A stretch of DNA of 64,000 nucleotides from Roseomonas sp. 18066. GTDB taxonomy: Bacteria > Pseudomonadota > Alphaproteobacteria > Acetobacterales > Acetobacteraceae. Of the stretch, positions 46,094 to 54,711 are shown piece after piece. Every line of letters starts with the position of its first letter. Position 1 is the first letter of the stretch. The stretch covers positions 17,914 through 81,913 of the forward strand of contig NZ_CACSJM010000006.1 in assembly GCF_902706185.1 (NCBI RefSeq). Reading direction: 5' to 3'. The position numbers and the translations under genes are program-made. The notes under the pieces were generated by a model that was given only the letters and a program-made list of their open reading frames with translations, was not told the origin of the DNA and made no database searches.

Positions 46094-47368
46094 ATGGATC
46101 CCGCGCGCTTCGAGGCGGTCTATCGGGTCGAGACGCCGCTCGACCCCGCCCGCATCGCCGGCATCATGGCCGGCGAGCAGTCCTGCGGCACCTTCACCCG
46201 CGTCGAGGGCGAGACCGATGCCCTGCGCGCCCGCGCCGGCGCCATCGTCGAGGCGGTGGAAGAACTCGAAGCCGCCCCCGCCCCCAGCCTGCCCAATGCC
46301 TGGCTGGAACGCCGCGGCGTCGCCGGCCCGTGGCGCCGCGCGCGGATCCGCATTTCCTTTCCCGTCGCCAATGTCGGCGCCAATCTCGCCAGCCTCGCCG
46401 CCACCGTCGCCGGCAATCTGTTCGATCTTGGCGAGGTGACGGGGATGCGGCTGGAGGAAGTGCGTCTTCCCGCCGCCTATCGCGCGCAGTTTGCGATGCC
46501 GGCCCAGGGCATCGCCGGCACGCGGCGGCTGACCGGCGTCGGGCGCGGCGTGCTGGTGGGCTCGATCATCAAGCCGAATGTCGGCCTGTCGCCGCAGGAG
46601 ACCGCCGATCTGGTCGGCCGCCTTTGCGCCGCCGGCCTCGACTTCATCAAGGATGACGAGATCTGCGCCGACCCGCCGCATGCGCCGCTGGCGCAGCGCA
46701 TCCCGCTGGTGATGCAGGCGGTGCGCCGGCACCAGGACCGCACCGGCCAGCACGTCATGGTCGCCTTCAACATCACCGACGAGACGGATGCGATGCGCCG
46801 CCATGCCGACCTCGTCGCGCGCGAGGGCGGCAGCTGCGTCATGGCCAGCCTGAACTGGTGCGGCTTCTCGGCGATCGAGACGCTGCGCCGCTCGACCGGG
46901 CTGGCGCTGCACGGGCATCGCAACGGCTATGGCGGCTTCTCCCGCCACCCGCTGCTGGGGATTTCTTTTCAGGCCTATCAGGTGTTGTGGCGGCTGGCGG
47001 GTGTCGACCACATGCATGTGCATGGGCTGCAGGGCAAGTTCGCCCAGACCGACGAGGAGGTCGTGGAATCCGCCCGCGACTGCGTCACGCCGCTGGCCGA
47101 CGGGGTGGATGACCGCGTGCTGCCCGCCTTCTCCTCCGGGCAGTGGGCGGGCACGGCGCCGGCGACCTATGACGCCATCGGCCATGACGACCTGCTGTTC
47201 ATGGCCGGCGGCGGCATCATGGCGCATCCGGCCGGGCCCGCCGAAGGCGTGCGCAGCATCCGCCAGGCCTGGGACGCCGTGACCCGCGGCGAGACGCTGG
47301 ACGACGCCGCGCGCCGCCACCCGGCGCTGGCCCAGGCGATGGCCTTCTTCGGGGCGAAGACGTCGTGA
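46094..47368 (+). CDS. RuBisCO-like protein (type IV, OiaX-like)
   Basis: 424 residues. It has the RuBisCO large-subunit fold with nearly all catalytic positions kept: GSIIKPNVGL (Lys at about 160), GLDFIKDDE (Lys at about 186, the carbamylated lysine, with Asp/Glu metal ligands), HGHRNGYG, HVHGLQGKF (His and loop-6-like Lys), SSGQW and GGGIMAHP. Paired with a DUF1537 kinase and a TRAP transporter, it resembles OiaX, the RuBisCO-like protein of D-apiose/oxo-isoapionate catabolism that splits 3-oxo-isoapionate 4-phosphate into glycolate and 3-phosphoglycerate. The kinase start overlaps its stop by 4 bp. CO2 fixation is unlikely. Confidence 0.88.
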   Translation: MDPARFEAVYRVETPLDPARIAGIMAGEQSCGTFTRVEGETDALRARAGAIVEAVEELEAAPAPSLPNAWLERRGVAGPWRRARIRISFPVANVGANLASLAATVAGNLFDLGEVTGMRLEEVRLPAAYRAQFAMPAQGIAGTRRLTGVGRGVLVGSIIKPNVGLSPQETADLVGRLCAAGLDFIKDDEICADPPHAPLAQRIPLVMQAVRRHQDRTGQHVMVAFNITDETDAMRRHADLVAREGGSCVMASLNWCGFSAIETLRRSTGLALHGHRNGYGGFSRHPLLGISFQAYQVLWRLAGVDHMHVHGLQGKFAQTDEEVVESARDCVTPLADGVDDRVLPAFSSGQWAGTAPATYDAIGHDDLLFMAGGGIMAHPAGPAEGVRSIRQAWDAVTRGETLDDAARRHPALAQAMAFFGAKTS

Positions 47369-48642
47369 CACCGCGCCTCGGCTGGTATGGCGACGACTTC
47401 ACCGGCGCCACCGACACGCTGGCCAACCTGGCGCGGCGGGGCAAGCGGGCGCTGCTGTTCCTGCGGCCGCCCTCGCCGCAGGACCTGGCCGAGGCCGGGC
47501 CGCTCGACGCGCTGGGCATCGCCGGCGCCACCCGCGCCATGACGCCCGAGGACATCGCCCAGACGCTGGAACCCGTCGGCCGCTTCTTCCGCGAGCTCGG
47601 CGTCGATGTGCTGCACTACAAGATCTGCTCGACCTTCGACAGCGCGCCGGATCGCGGCAGCATCGGCGCGGCGCTGGCGGCGCTGCGCCCGGCCTTCCCG
47701 CATCGCTGCCTGCCGATCCTGGGCGGCCAGCCGGATCTTGGCCGCTACTGCCTCTTCGGCAATCTCTTCGCCGCCGCCGGCACCGGGGGCGCGGTGTATC
47801 GCCTGGACCGCCACCCTACCATGCGCGCGCATCCGGTGACGCCGATGCAGGAGGCCGATCTGCGCGCGCATCTGGCCGCCCAAGGCCTGGCGCCGATCTC
47901 TCACCTGCCTTTCACCGACCAGGGCGACGGGCTGCAGGCCGCCTTTGATGCGGCGCTGACGACGCCCCAGCAAGCCATGCTGCTCGACGTGGCGCGCGAC
48001 GAAGACCTGGCGCCGCTGGGAAAGCTGCTGTGGCGGGAGGCGGCGCGCGCCCCGCTGCTGGCCGCCGGCGCCAGCGGGCTGGCCCAGGCGCTGGCCGCCA
48101 CCTGGCCGGGCGCCGCCGCCATGGCACCCCTGCCCGAGCCGCCGCTCGGCCCGGCGCAGGGCCCGGTGCTGGTCATGGTCGGCAGCCTGTCGCCGATCAG
48201 CCGCGCCCAGGCCGAGGCCGCCACCGGCTTTCTGCACCTCGCCGCCGATCCCGCCCGGCTGCTGACCGATGCCGCGCATCGCGAAGCGCTGCGGGCCGAG
48301 GCGCTGCGCGCCCTGCGCGACGGCCGCCACCTGCTGGTCGCGACCTCGCCTCCCGGCAGCACGCCGCCGCCGGCGCGCGACGTGGCGCTCGCCACCGCCG
48401 ATTTCCTGGCAGGCCTGCTGGCCGAGGCGCCGGTGCGCCGGCTGGGCATCGCCGGCGGCGACACTTCCAGCCTGGCGACCCAGGGGCTGGACCTCTGGGG
48501 CCTGTCCTACCGCACCACGCTGGCGCCGGGCGTCACGCTGTGCCGGGCGCATAGCCACGACCCGCGGCTGGACGGGATGGAGCTGATGCTGAAGGGGGGC
48601 CAGATGGGGCCTCCCGATCTTTTCACCCGGCTGGCGGCCTGA
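47365..48642 (+). CDS. Four-carbon acid sugar kinase family protein (DUF1537, OiaK-like)
   Basis: 425 residues starting at GTG 47365, in GTGA overlap with the preceding gene. The N-terminal substrate domain begins RLGWYGDDFTGATDT, the DUF1537 signature, then YKICSTFDSAPDRGSIG and LPILGGQPDLGRYC. The C-terminal nucleotide-binding half has GSLSPISRAQ and GIAGGDTSSLAT. These kinases phosphorylate sugar acids; directly coupled to a RuBisCO-like protein, the best candidate reaction is phosphorylation of 3-oxo-isoapionate or a close analogue (OiaK). Confidence 0.88.
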   Translation: MTPRLGWYGDDFTGATDTLANLARRGKRALLFLRPPSPQDLAEAGPLDALGIAGATRAMTPEDIAQTLEPVGRFFRELGVDVLHYKICSTFDSAPDRGSIGAALAALRPAFPHRCLPILGGQPDLGRYCLFGNLFAAAGTGGAVYRLDRHPTMRAHPVTPMQEADLRAHLAAQGLAPISHLPFTDQGDGLQAAFDAALTTPQQAMLLDVARDEDLAPLGKLLWREAARAPLLAAGASGLAQALAATWPGAAAMAPLPEPPLGPAQGPVLVMVGSLSPISRAQAEAATGFLHLAADPARLLTDAAHREALRAEALRALRDGRHLLVATSPPGSTPPPARDVALATADFLAGLLAEAPVRRLGIAGGDTSSLATQGLDLWGLSYRTTLAPGVTLCRAHSHDPRLDGMELMLKGGQMGPPDLFTRLAA

Positions 48643-48648
48643 GGCGGT

Positions 48649-49062
48649 TCAGCCGGCGCGGCAGTTGCGCAGCGTGACGAAAGGCTTGCCGCTGCCGGCG
48701 CGGTCATAGAGGCGGTCGACGGTGCCCGGGTTGATCTGCGCGACGGTGCCGCGGCCGATGCGGATCTGCTGGCTCTGCCAGGCGGGGGTCGGCACGCCCG
48801 GCAGCTGCGGCGAGAACAGCGTCACCCCGGTGGGGAAGCCGCCCAGCAGCACGTCGGCCACCACGGTCGCGTTGGTCTGGTTCCGGATCTGGATGAAATA
48901 GTCGAAGTTGTTGCCGCCGGTGCTCTGCGGATAGACGGTATCGATGAACATCTTGCCGGCGCAGGCATTGGCCGGCTGCGCGGCGCTGCTGCCGGCAGTG
49001 GCCGCCAGGGTGGCGGCGGCGCCGAGCGCGATCAGGCCCATCATCGCGAAACGCTTGGTCAT
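48649..49062 (-). CDS. Small secreted hypothetical protein
   Basis: 137 residues from the ATG at 49062, beginning with a signal peptide (RFAMMGLIALGAAATLAATAGSSAAQP). The mature part is Gly/Thr/Val-rich and beta-predicted with two Cys (ACAGKMF near the start, LRNCRAG at the end) that could form one disulphide. No family recognised. It converges with the kinase gene, 6 bp between stops. Confidence 0.7.
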   Translation of the reverse strand: MTKRFAMMGLIALGAAATLAATAGSSAAQPANACAGKMFIDTVYPQSTGGNNFDYFIQIRNQTNATVVADVLLGGFPTGVTLFSPQLPGVPTPAWQSQQIRIGRGTVAQINPGTVDRLYDRAGSGKPFVTLRNCRAG

Positions 49063-49147
49063 TGGTGTCGTCCCCGGTTGCGCCGTGTCCTCACGGCCTC
49101 GTGTGGGACAGTAGGGGCAGCGTCTCGGGCCGGCCAATAGACCGCGG

Positions 49148-50182
49148 CTATGGGATCGATCGGCCTGGTGGGACGCCGCCGGGGCACAGCACGACGCGGC
49201 CGGTCACGCCCCGCCCGCGCACCAGCGCCATGCCAGCGCGGAAATCCTCCAGCGGCAGGGCGGCATGCAGCTCGGGCCGCAGCTTGCCCTCGCCCCACCA
49301 GTCCAGCAGCTGCTGCCACAGCGCGCGGACCCGCGGCGCATGGGCATGGCGGTTGTCGCCCGGCGACCAGCCGATATAGGTCCCCCAGTTCAGCCCGGCG
49401 ACGCCGATATTCTTCAGCAGCAGCAGGTTGACGCCGAGCTGCGGGATGGTGCCGGCGGCATAGCCCAGCGTCAGCAGCGTGCCGCCCTCGGCCAGGCAGC
49501 GCAGCCCTTCGTCGAAGGCTTCTCCGCCCAGCGTGTCGACGACCAGGTCGACGCCGCGGCCTTGCGTGACATTGGACACCGCCGCGCGGAAGGGTTCGGC
49601 GCTGTCCAGCACGGCGATCGCGCCGCGCGCCGCCAGCATCGGATGCTTCGGCAGGCCGGCGCGGGCGATGACCTGGGCGCCGACGGCGCGCGCCACCTCC
49701 AGCGCGGCGAGGCCGACGCCGCCGCCCGCCCCCTGCACCAGCACCGTCTGCCCGGCCGCCAGCCTGCCGCGCCAGAGCAGCGCCGCGGCCGCGGTCGGGT
49801 AGCTGATCGGCAGCGCCACCGCGGCCGCCGCCTGCAACCCCTCCGGCAGCCCCTCCGGCAAGGCCATGACATGGATGTCGTCGGCGATGGCCTCCTCCGC
49901 CATGCCGCCCCAGTCGAGCACGGCGAAGACGCGGGTGCCGACCGGCGGCGCCTCGGCATCGGGGGCGGCCTCCAGCACGGTGCCGACGATCTCGGTGCCG
50001 GGGCTGAAGGGCAGCGGCGGCTTGCGCTGGTACTTGCCGGCGACGACCAGCTGCACGGCGAAGGAGACGCCCACCGCCTCGACCCGGATGCGCACGCCGC
50101 GCGGCCGCATCGGCGGCGGGTCGACCTCCTTCAGCTCAAGATCGTCGAAGTCTCGCCAGGATTCGCAGACCAGGGCCTTCAC
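49148..50182 (-). CDS. Zinc-type/quinone oxidoreductase (MDR family, QOR-like)
   Basis: 344 residues from GTG 50182, overlapping the Bug gene's stop (GTGA). N-terminal GroES-like domain (MRPRGVRIRVEAVGVSFAVQLVVAGKY; PGTEIVGTV), then the NADPH-binding loop VLVQGAGGGVGLAALEVARAVGA and VDLVVDTLGGEAF. It lacks the zinc-ligand Cys/His pattern, so it is a quinone oxidoreductase/enoyl reductase type. Co-transcribed with a Bug receptor and divergent from the CoA-transferase-LeuCD operon; it may reduce an enoyl-CoA intermediate. Confidence 0.88.
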   Translation of the reverse strand: MKALVCESWRDFDDLELKEVDPPPMRPRGVRIRVEAVGVSFAVQLVVAGKYQRKPPLPFSPGTEIVGTVLEAAPDAEAPPVGTRVFAVLDWGGMAEEAIADDIHVMALPEGLPEGLQAAAAVALPISYPTAAAALLWRGRLAAGQTVLVQGAGGGVGLAALEVARAVGAQVIARAGLPKHPMLAARGAIAVLDSAEPFRAAVSNVTQGRGVDLVVDTLGGEAFDEGLRCLAEGGTLLTLGYAAGTIPQLGVNLLLLKNIGVAGLNWGTYIGWSPGDNRHAHAPRVRALWQQLLDWWGEGKLRPELHAALPLEDFRAGMALVRGRGVTGRVVLCPGGVPPGRSIP

Positions 50183-51153
50183 TGCGCTTCGATCCGGGCG
50201 TCGCGGACCAGACGGCCCCAGCGGTCCCATTCGGCGCGGGTGAAGTCGGCGAAAGCCTCCGGCGTGTCGGCCACGGGGTCGGCGCCGAGCGCCTCCAGCC
50301 GCGTGCGCGCCTCGGGGGTGGCCAGCACCGTCGCCACCGCGCGCTGCATCTTGACGATGATCTCGGCCGGCGTCCGGGCCGGGGCCCAGATGCCGTACCA
50401 AGTGGCGATCTCATAGCCGGGGACGCCGGCCTCGGCGACGGTGGGCAGGTCCGGGAAGGCGGCGACCCGGCCCGCGGTGGTGACGGCCAGCGCGCGCAGC
50501 TGGCCCTCGCGCACCGCGCCGGCGCTGCTCGGCATGGAGTCGAACATCAGCTGGATATTCCCCGCCATCAGGTCCTGCAGCGCCGGGCCGGAGCCGCGAT
50601 AGGGCACATGCGTCATCTCGGTGCCGGTCAGCTGCTTGAACAGCTCCCCCGCCAGATGCGGCGCCGCGCCGATGCCCGACGAGCCATAGGAAGCTTTTCC
50701 GCCCTGCGCCTTCAACCAGGCCACCAGCTCCGGCACCGAGCGCACCGGCAGACGCGGATCGATCACCAGGATCAGCGGCACCCGGGCGATGTTGGTGACA
50801 GGGAGAAAATCGCGCAGCGTGTCGTAGGGCATCTGCGGCTTCATATGCGGCAGGATCACCTGCAGCGAGGCGTTGACCAGCCAGGTGGCGCCATCCGGGG
50901 CGGCGCGGGCGACCTCGCCGGCGCCGATCACGCCCGAGGCGCCGCTGCGATTGTCCACCACCACCGCGCCCAGCCCGGCCTGCGGCAGGCCCTGCGCCAC
51001 CACCCGGCCCAGGATGTCGGTCGGCCCGCCCGGCGGATAGGGGATGACCAGCCGGGTGGAGCGCGGCGGCCAGGCGGTCTCGGCCTGGGCCTGGGCCGCC
51101 AGCGGCAGCAGCGCGGCGGCCGCCAGCACGGCACGGCGGGTGAGCTCGGTCAT
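50179..51153 (-). CDS. Bug-family (TctC-like) periplasmic binding protein
   Basis: 324 residues. Signal peptide (LTRRAVLAAAALLPLAAQAQA). STRLVIPYPPGGPTDILGR and VVVDNRSGASGVIGAGEVARA are the family hallmarks; EVIATWYGIWAPARTPAEI-type segment near the C-terminus. It binds a carboxylate; no TctAB genes are adjacent. Its promoter is shared with the divergent CoA-transferase gene, where two ATCCGGAT palindromes lie (one over its own start codon). Confidence 0.9.
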   Translation of the reverse strand: MTELTRRAVLAAAALLPLAAQAQAETAWPPRSTRLVIPYPPGGPTDILGRVVAQGLPQAGLGAVVVDNRSGASGVIGAGEVARAAPDGATWLVNASLQVILPHMKPQMPYDTLRDFLPVTNIARVPLILVIDPRLPVRSVPELVAWLKAQGGKASYGSSGIGAAPHLAGELFKQLTGTEMTHVPYRGSGPALQDLMAGNIQLMFDSMPSSAGAVREGQLRALAVTTAGRVAAFPDLPTVAEAGVPGYEIATWYGIWAPARTPAEIIVKMQRAVATVLATPEARTRLEALGADPVADTPEAFADFTRAEWDRWGRLVRDARIEAQ

Positions 51154-51190
51154 CCGGATGTTCCTTCCCCTGATCGTTCTTTATCCGGAT
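51152..51190. promoter_or_regulatory. Paired palindromes in the divergent promoter
   Basis: Two identical 8-bp palindromes ATCCGGAT at 51152-51159 (within the 10-bp palindrome CATCCGGATG) and 51183-51190, start-to-start 31 bp, about three helical turns. They occupy the 64-bp gap between the Bug and CoA-transferase genes and look like a dimeric operator for an unidentified regulator. Confidence 0.5.
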
Positions 51191-51217
51191 GATCGGCCAA
51201 GGATTGGAGGGAACACA

Positions 51218-52348
51218 ATGCAGGAAAGACGGCAGGAACCCTTGGGCCCCTATGCCGGGCTGCGGGTGCTGGATGCCAGCCAGGGCATCGCCGGCCCCTA
51301 TTGCGCCATGCTGCTGGCCGCCGCGGGCGCCGAGGTGATCAAGCTGGAGCCGCCGGAGGGCGACTGGTCGCGCGGCCTGTCGACCCGCGCCGAGGGCCAG
51401 TCGGTGATGCATGTCTCGTTCAATCGCGGCAAGCGCAGCATCGTGCTGGACCTGAAGAGCGAGGCCGGCCGCGCCACCGCCCGCGCCCTGGCCGGCCGGG
51501 CCGATGTGCTGATCGAGGCCTTCCGCCCCGGCGTCGCCGCCCGCATCGGGCTGGGGCCGGAGAATGCCGGGCCAGCGACCATCTGCCTGTCGATCTCCGG
51601 CTTCGGCCAGCACGGGCCCTATGCCGAGCGGCCCTGCACGGATTCGGTGGCCCAGGCCTTTTCCGGCCTGGTGGCGCTGAACACCGGCGCCGATGGCACG
51701 CCGCACAAGGTGGGCACGCTGGTGGCCGATGTGGTGACCGGGCTGACCGCCTTCGCCGCGGTGCAGACGGCGCTGGCCCAGCGGGCGCTGGACACCGCGC
51801 CGCAGCAGCGCCGGCTGGATATCTCGCTGATGGCGGGGATGGCGGCGATGCTGGTGATGCCGCTGGCCGAGGCCGGGCTGCTCGGCCAGGCGCCGCCGGC
51901 CTTGAACGTGCCGGCCGGCAGCTACCGCACCGCCTGCGGCGCCTGGGTGATGGTGGCGCTCGTCCGGGAGGCGGAGTTCGTCGCGCTGTGCGGCGTGCTG
52001 GGCCTGCCGCATCTGCCGGAGGATCCGCGCTTCACCGGCTTCGCCGCGCGCGACGTGAACCGCGAGGCGCTGCTGCCGCAGCTGCGCGAGGTCTTCGCGC
52101 GGGAAAGCGCCAGCCACTGGCTGGAGAAGCTGGGCGCGGCGCGGCTGCTGGCCGAGCGGGTCAATGCGCCGCTGGATTTCCTCGCCGACCGGCATGTGCA
52201 GGCGGTGGGGGCGACGGCGATGCTGCAGCAGCCGGAGCTCGGCGCGATGCCGATGCCGGCGCTGCCCGGGCTGGGGCATTGGCTGGCCCCTGCCCCGCGG
52301 CTCGGCGCCGATACCGAGGCCGTGCTGGCCGAGCTGGCGACGGCCTGA
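51218..52348 (+). CDS. CaiB/BaiF family III CoA-transferase
   Basis: 376 residues from the ATG at 51218, with GGAGGGAA upstream. YAGLRVLDASQGIAGPYCAMLLAAAGAEVIKLEPPEGDW is the class III start; the region RPCTDSVAQAFSGLVALNTG carries the expected catalytic Asp. It is slightly shorter than the 12854 paralogue. It heads an operon with LeuC/LeuD-like genes 2 bp and 1400 bp on, suggesting activation of a dicarboxylic acid linked to a hydro-lyase. Confidence 0.9.
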   Translation: MQERRQEPLGPYAGLRVLDASQGIAGPYCAMLLAAAGAEVIKLEPPEGDWSRGLSTRAEGQSVMHVSFNRGKRSIVLDLKSEAGRATARALAGRADVLIEAFRPGVAARIGLGPENAGPATICLSISGFGQHGPYAERPCTDSVAQAFSGLVALNTGADGTPHKVGTLVADVVTGLTAFAAVQTALAQRALDTAPQQRRLDISLMAGMAAMLVMPLAEAGLLGQAPPALNVPAGSYRTACGAWVMVALVREAEFVALCGVLGLPHLPEDPRFTGFAARDVNREALLPQLREVFARESASHWLEKLGAARLLAERVNAPLDFLADRHVQAVGATAMLQQPELGAMPMPALPGLGHWLAPAPRLGADTEAVLAELATA

Positions 52349-52350
52349 GC

Positions 52351-53754
52351 ATGGCCCCGCCCCGCACGCTGTTCGACAAGCTCTGGGACGCGCATGTCGT
52401 GCTGACGCGCGAGGACGGGCAGAGCCTGCTCTGGATCGACCGGCATTTCTTCCATGAGGGCTCGCACCACGCCTTCGCCCAGCTGCGGGCGCGCGGCGCC
52501 AAGGTGGCCGAGCCGTCGCTGACCATCGGCGTCGCCGACCATTACGTGCCGACACAGTCGCCCGGCCGCGCCATCGCCGACGCCGGCATCGCCGGCATGG
52601 TGGCGGGGTTGGAAGAAAATGCCGCCGCGCATGGCACGCGGCTCTTCGGGCTGCAGGATCCGCGGCAGGGCATCGTGCATGTGGTGGGGCCGGAACAGGG
52701 GCTGACGCTGCCCGGGCTGACGGTGGTCTGCGGCGACAGCCATACCTCGACGCATGGGGCCTTCGGCGCGCTGGCCTTCGGCATCGGCGCCTCCGAGGTC
52801 GCGCATGTGCTGATGACGCAGACGCTCTGGCAGCGCCGGCCGAAGCGGATGCGGGTGGTGGTCGACGGCGCGCTGTCGCCGGGGACCGGGGCGAAGGACC
52901 TGGCGCTGGCGATCATCGCCCGGCTCGGCGCAGATGGGGCGCAGGGGCATGCCGTGGAATATGCCGGCAGCGCGGTGACCAGCCTGTCGATGGAAGGCCG
53001 GCTGACGCTGTGCAACCTGGCGATCGAGAGCGGCGCCCGCTGCGGCATGGTGTCGCCCGACGCGACCACCTTCGACTACCTGCGCGGCCGTCCCTTCGCG
53101 CCCGTCGCGTTCGACGCCGCGGTCGAGGCCTGGGCCGCGCTGCCGAGCGACACCGATGCCGAGTTCGACGTGGAGCACAGGCTGCAGGCCGCCGCCATCG
53201 CGCCGGTGGTGACCTGGGGGGTGGCGCCGGAGGATGCGCTGCCGGTCACCGGCCAATTGCCCGATCCGGCGGTGGCGGCCTCGCCGGCGCGGGCGGCGCA
53301 GATCCGCGACGCGCTGGACTATATGGGGCTGCGGCCCGGGCAGAAGCTGCAGGAGATCGGCATCGACCGGGTCTTCATCGGGTCCTGCACCAATGCGCGG
53401 ATCGAGGATCTGCGCGCCGCCGCCGCCGTGCTGGCCGGGCGGCGCGCGGTGGTGCCCGGGCTGGTGTCGCCGGGGTCGTCGCTGGTGAAGCAGCAGGCGG
53501 AGCAGGAAGGGCTGGACCGCGTCTTCCGCGATGCCGGGCTGGTCTGGGCGGATTCCGGCTGCTCGATGTGCGTCGGCATGAATGGCGACCTGGTGCCGGC
53601 CGGCGAGCGCTGCGCCTCGACGACCAACCGCAACTTCAAGGGGCGGCAGGGCAAGGGGGCGCGGACGCATCTGATGTCGCCGGCCATGGCGGCGGCGGCG
53701 GCGGTCGTGGGCCGGATCGCCGATGTCCGCGACTTCCTGCAGGGGCGCGGGTGA
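52351..53754 (+). CDS. Aconitase-family hydro-lyase large subunit (LeuC-like)
   Basis: 467 residues. The three [4Fe-4S] cysteines are in IGSCTNARIEDL and in DSGCSMCVGMN; GDSHTSTHGAFGALAFGIGASE and NRNFKGRQG are also intact. Length and motifs fit 3-isopropylmalate dehydratase LeuC, but the setting (CoA-transferase, Bug, quinone oxidoreductase) suggests a catabolic relative such as a methylmalate/citramalate-type or other hydroxy-diacid dehydratase. Its stop overlaps the small-subunit start. Confidence 0.88.
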   Translation: MAPPRTLFDKLWDAHVVLTREDGQSLLWIDRHFFHEGSHHAFAQLRARGAKVAEPSLTIGVADHYVPTQSPGRAIADAGIAGMVAGLEENAAAHGTRLFGLQDPRQGIVHVVGPEQGLTLPGLTVVCGDSHTSTHGAFGALAFGIGASEVAHVLMTQTLWQRRPKRMRVVVDGALSPGTGAKDLALAIIARLGADGAQGHAVEYAGSAVTSLSMEGRLTLCNLAIESGARCGMVSPDATTFDYLRGRPFAPVAFDAAVEAWAALPSDTDAEFDVEHRLQAAAIAPVVTWGVAPEDALPVTGQLPDPAVAASPARAAQIRDALDYMGLRPGQKLQEIGIDRVFIGSCTNARIEDLRAAAAVLAGRRAVVPGLVSPGSSLVKQQAEQEGLDRVFRDAGLVWADSGCSMCVGMNGDLVPAGERCASTTNRNFKGRQGKGARTHLMSPAMAAAAAVVGRIADVRDFLQGRG

Positions 53755-54350
53755 TGCGGCCGTTCCGTCAGGTGCGCGCGCCGGTCTGCGCGCTGCCGCT
53801 GGCCAATGTCGACACCGACCAGCTGATCCCGGCGCGCTTCATGAAGCGGCCGCGCAGCGAGGGCTATGGCGGTTTCCTGCTCTACGACACGCGGTTCGAC
53901 GAGGCGGGGGCGGCGCGGGCGAACGTGGTCGACGCGGCGTTGGGACGCGGCGCGCAGGTGCTGGTGGCGCGGCGCAACTTCGGCAGCGGGTCGTCGCGGG
54001 AGGCGGCGGTCTATGCGCTGGTGGATGCGGGGTTCCGCTGCGTGATCGCGCCCAGCTTCGGCGACATTTTCGCGGGGAACGCCGTGAACAACGGGCTGCT
54101 GCCGGCTGTCGTCGACGAGGCTTGCGTGGAAGTCTTGTTGGCGGCCGATGTCGTGTCGGTGGATCTGGAAGCGTGCCAGGTGGTGGCGGGGGATGCGGTG
54201 TTCGCGTTCCGCATAGACCCGGTGTGGCGGGTGAAGCTGCTGAACGGGTGGAGCGACATCGACCTGACCTTGAGTCATGCCGATGCGATCCGTGCCTTTG
54301 CCGCAGCCGATCGTTCGCATCGCCCCTGGGCGCGTTTGGATTCTAACTGA
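53754..54350 (+). CDS. Aconitase-family hydro-lyase small subunit (LeuD-like)
   Basis: 198 residues, ATG overlapping the large-subunit stop (TGATG). The swivelling domain motifs NVDTDQLIPARFMK and RRNFGSGSSREAAVYAL are intact, the latter binding substrate carboxylates, followed by APSFGDIFAGNAVNNGLLP. Forms the heterodimer with the LeuC-like protein. Whether it serves leucine synthesis or this catabolic operon cannot be told from sequence alone; gene context favours catabolism. Confidence 0.9.
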   Translation: MRPFRQVRAPVCALPLANVDTDQLIPARFMKRPRSEGYGGFLLYDTRFDEAGAARANVVDAALGRGAQVLVARRNFGSGSSREAAVYALVDAGFRCVIAPSFGDIFAGNAVNNGLLPAVVDEACVEVLLAADVVSVDLEACQVVAGDAVFAFRIDPVWRVKLLNGWSDIDLTLSHADAIRAFAAADRSHRPWARLDSN

Positions 54351-54368
54351 CAGAAAAAAGATGGGGGC

Positions 54369-54390
54369 CTGGGGGAATTCCTTCCCCCAG
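54369..54390. terminator. Bidirectional terminator between convergent operons
   Basis: Perfect 9-bp stem CTGGGGGAA/TTCCCCCAG with a 4-nt loop. On the minus strand a T-run (TCTTTTTTC) follows a few bases later; on the plus strand CCTTTAC. It sits between the leuD-like stop (54350) and the AtuA-like small gene stop (54394). Confidence 0.75.
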
Positions 54391-54393
54391 CCT

Positions 54394-54711
54394 TTACGGT
54401 TTGTCGATCTCAATCCCAAGCAGGTGGAACGACAGCGACTTCCCATGCCCATCCAGGTTCAGCGCGCCGTTGACGCCGCCCTGCAGCACGTCCTCGACGA
54501 CGAAGTTGAAGGCGCCGAGGTTGGGCAGGTCGTAGCGGCGGACGGCGGTGGCGCCGCGATGGGCGAAGCGGGCCAGCACCTTTTCCTCCGTCACCTGGGC
54601 GGCCAGGTGGTCGTAATGGGCGCGGTCGTGCGGGATCAGCGACAGGTTCAGGCGGTTGCCTTTGTCGCCGGCGCGGGCATGGGCCAGGCGGTGCAGCGGG
54701 ACCGGGGTCAT
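54394..54711 (-). CDS. AtuA-like small protein (ferredoxin-fold)
   Basis: 105 residues. PLHRLAHARAGDKGNRLNLSLIPHD and NLGAFNFVVEDVLQGGVNGALNLDGHGKSLSFHLLGIEI match the small domain that is fused to, or encoded beside, AtuA/DUF1446 proteins. Its ATG overlaps the stop of the AtuA gene, indicating a stoichiometric subunit. The biochemical role is unknown. Confidence 0.85.
   Translation of the reverse strand: MTPVPLHRLAHARAGDKGNRLNLSLIPHDRAHYDHLAAQVTEEKVLARFAHRGATAVRRYDLPNLGAFNFVVEDVLQGGVNGALNLDGHGKSLSFHLLGIEIDKP

Noticed and set aside
46094..47368. True RuBisCO for carbon fixation
   Set aside because: Although many catalytic residues are kept, the sequence is of the RuBisCO-like type, and the neighbours are a DUF1537 kinase and TRAP transporter with no phosphoribulokinase.
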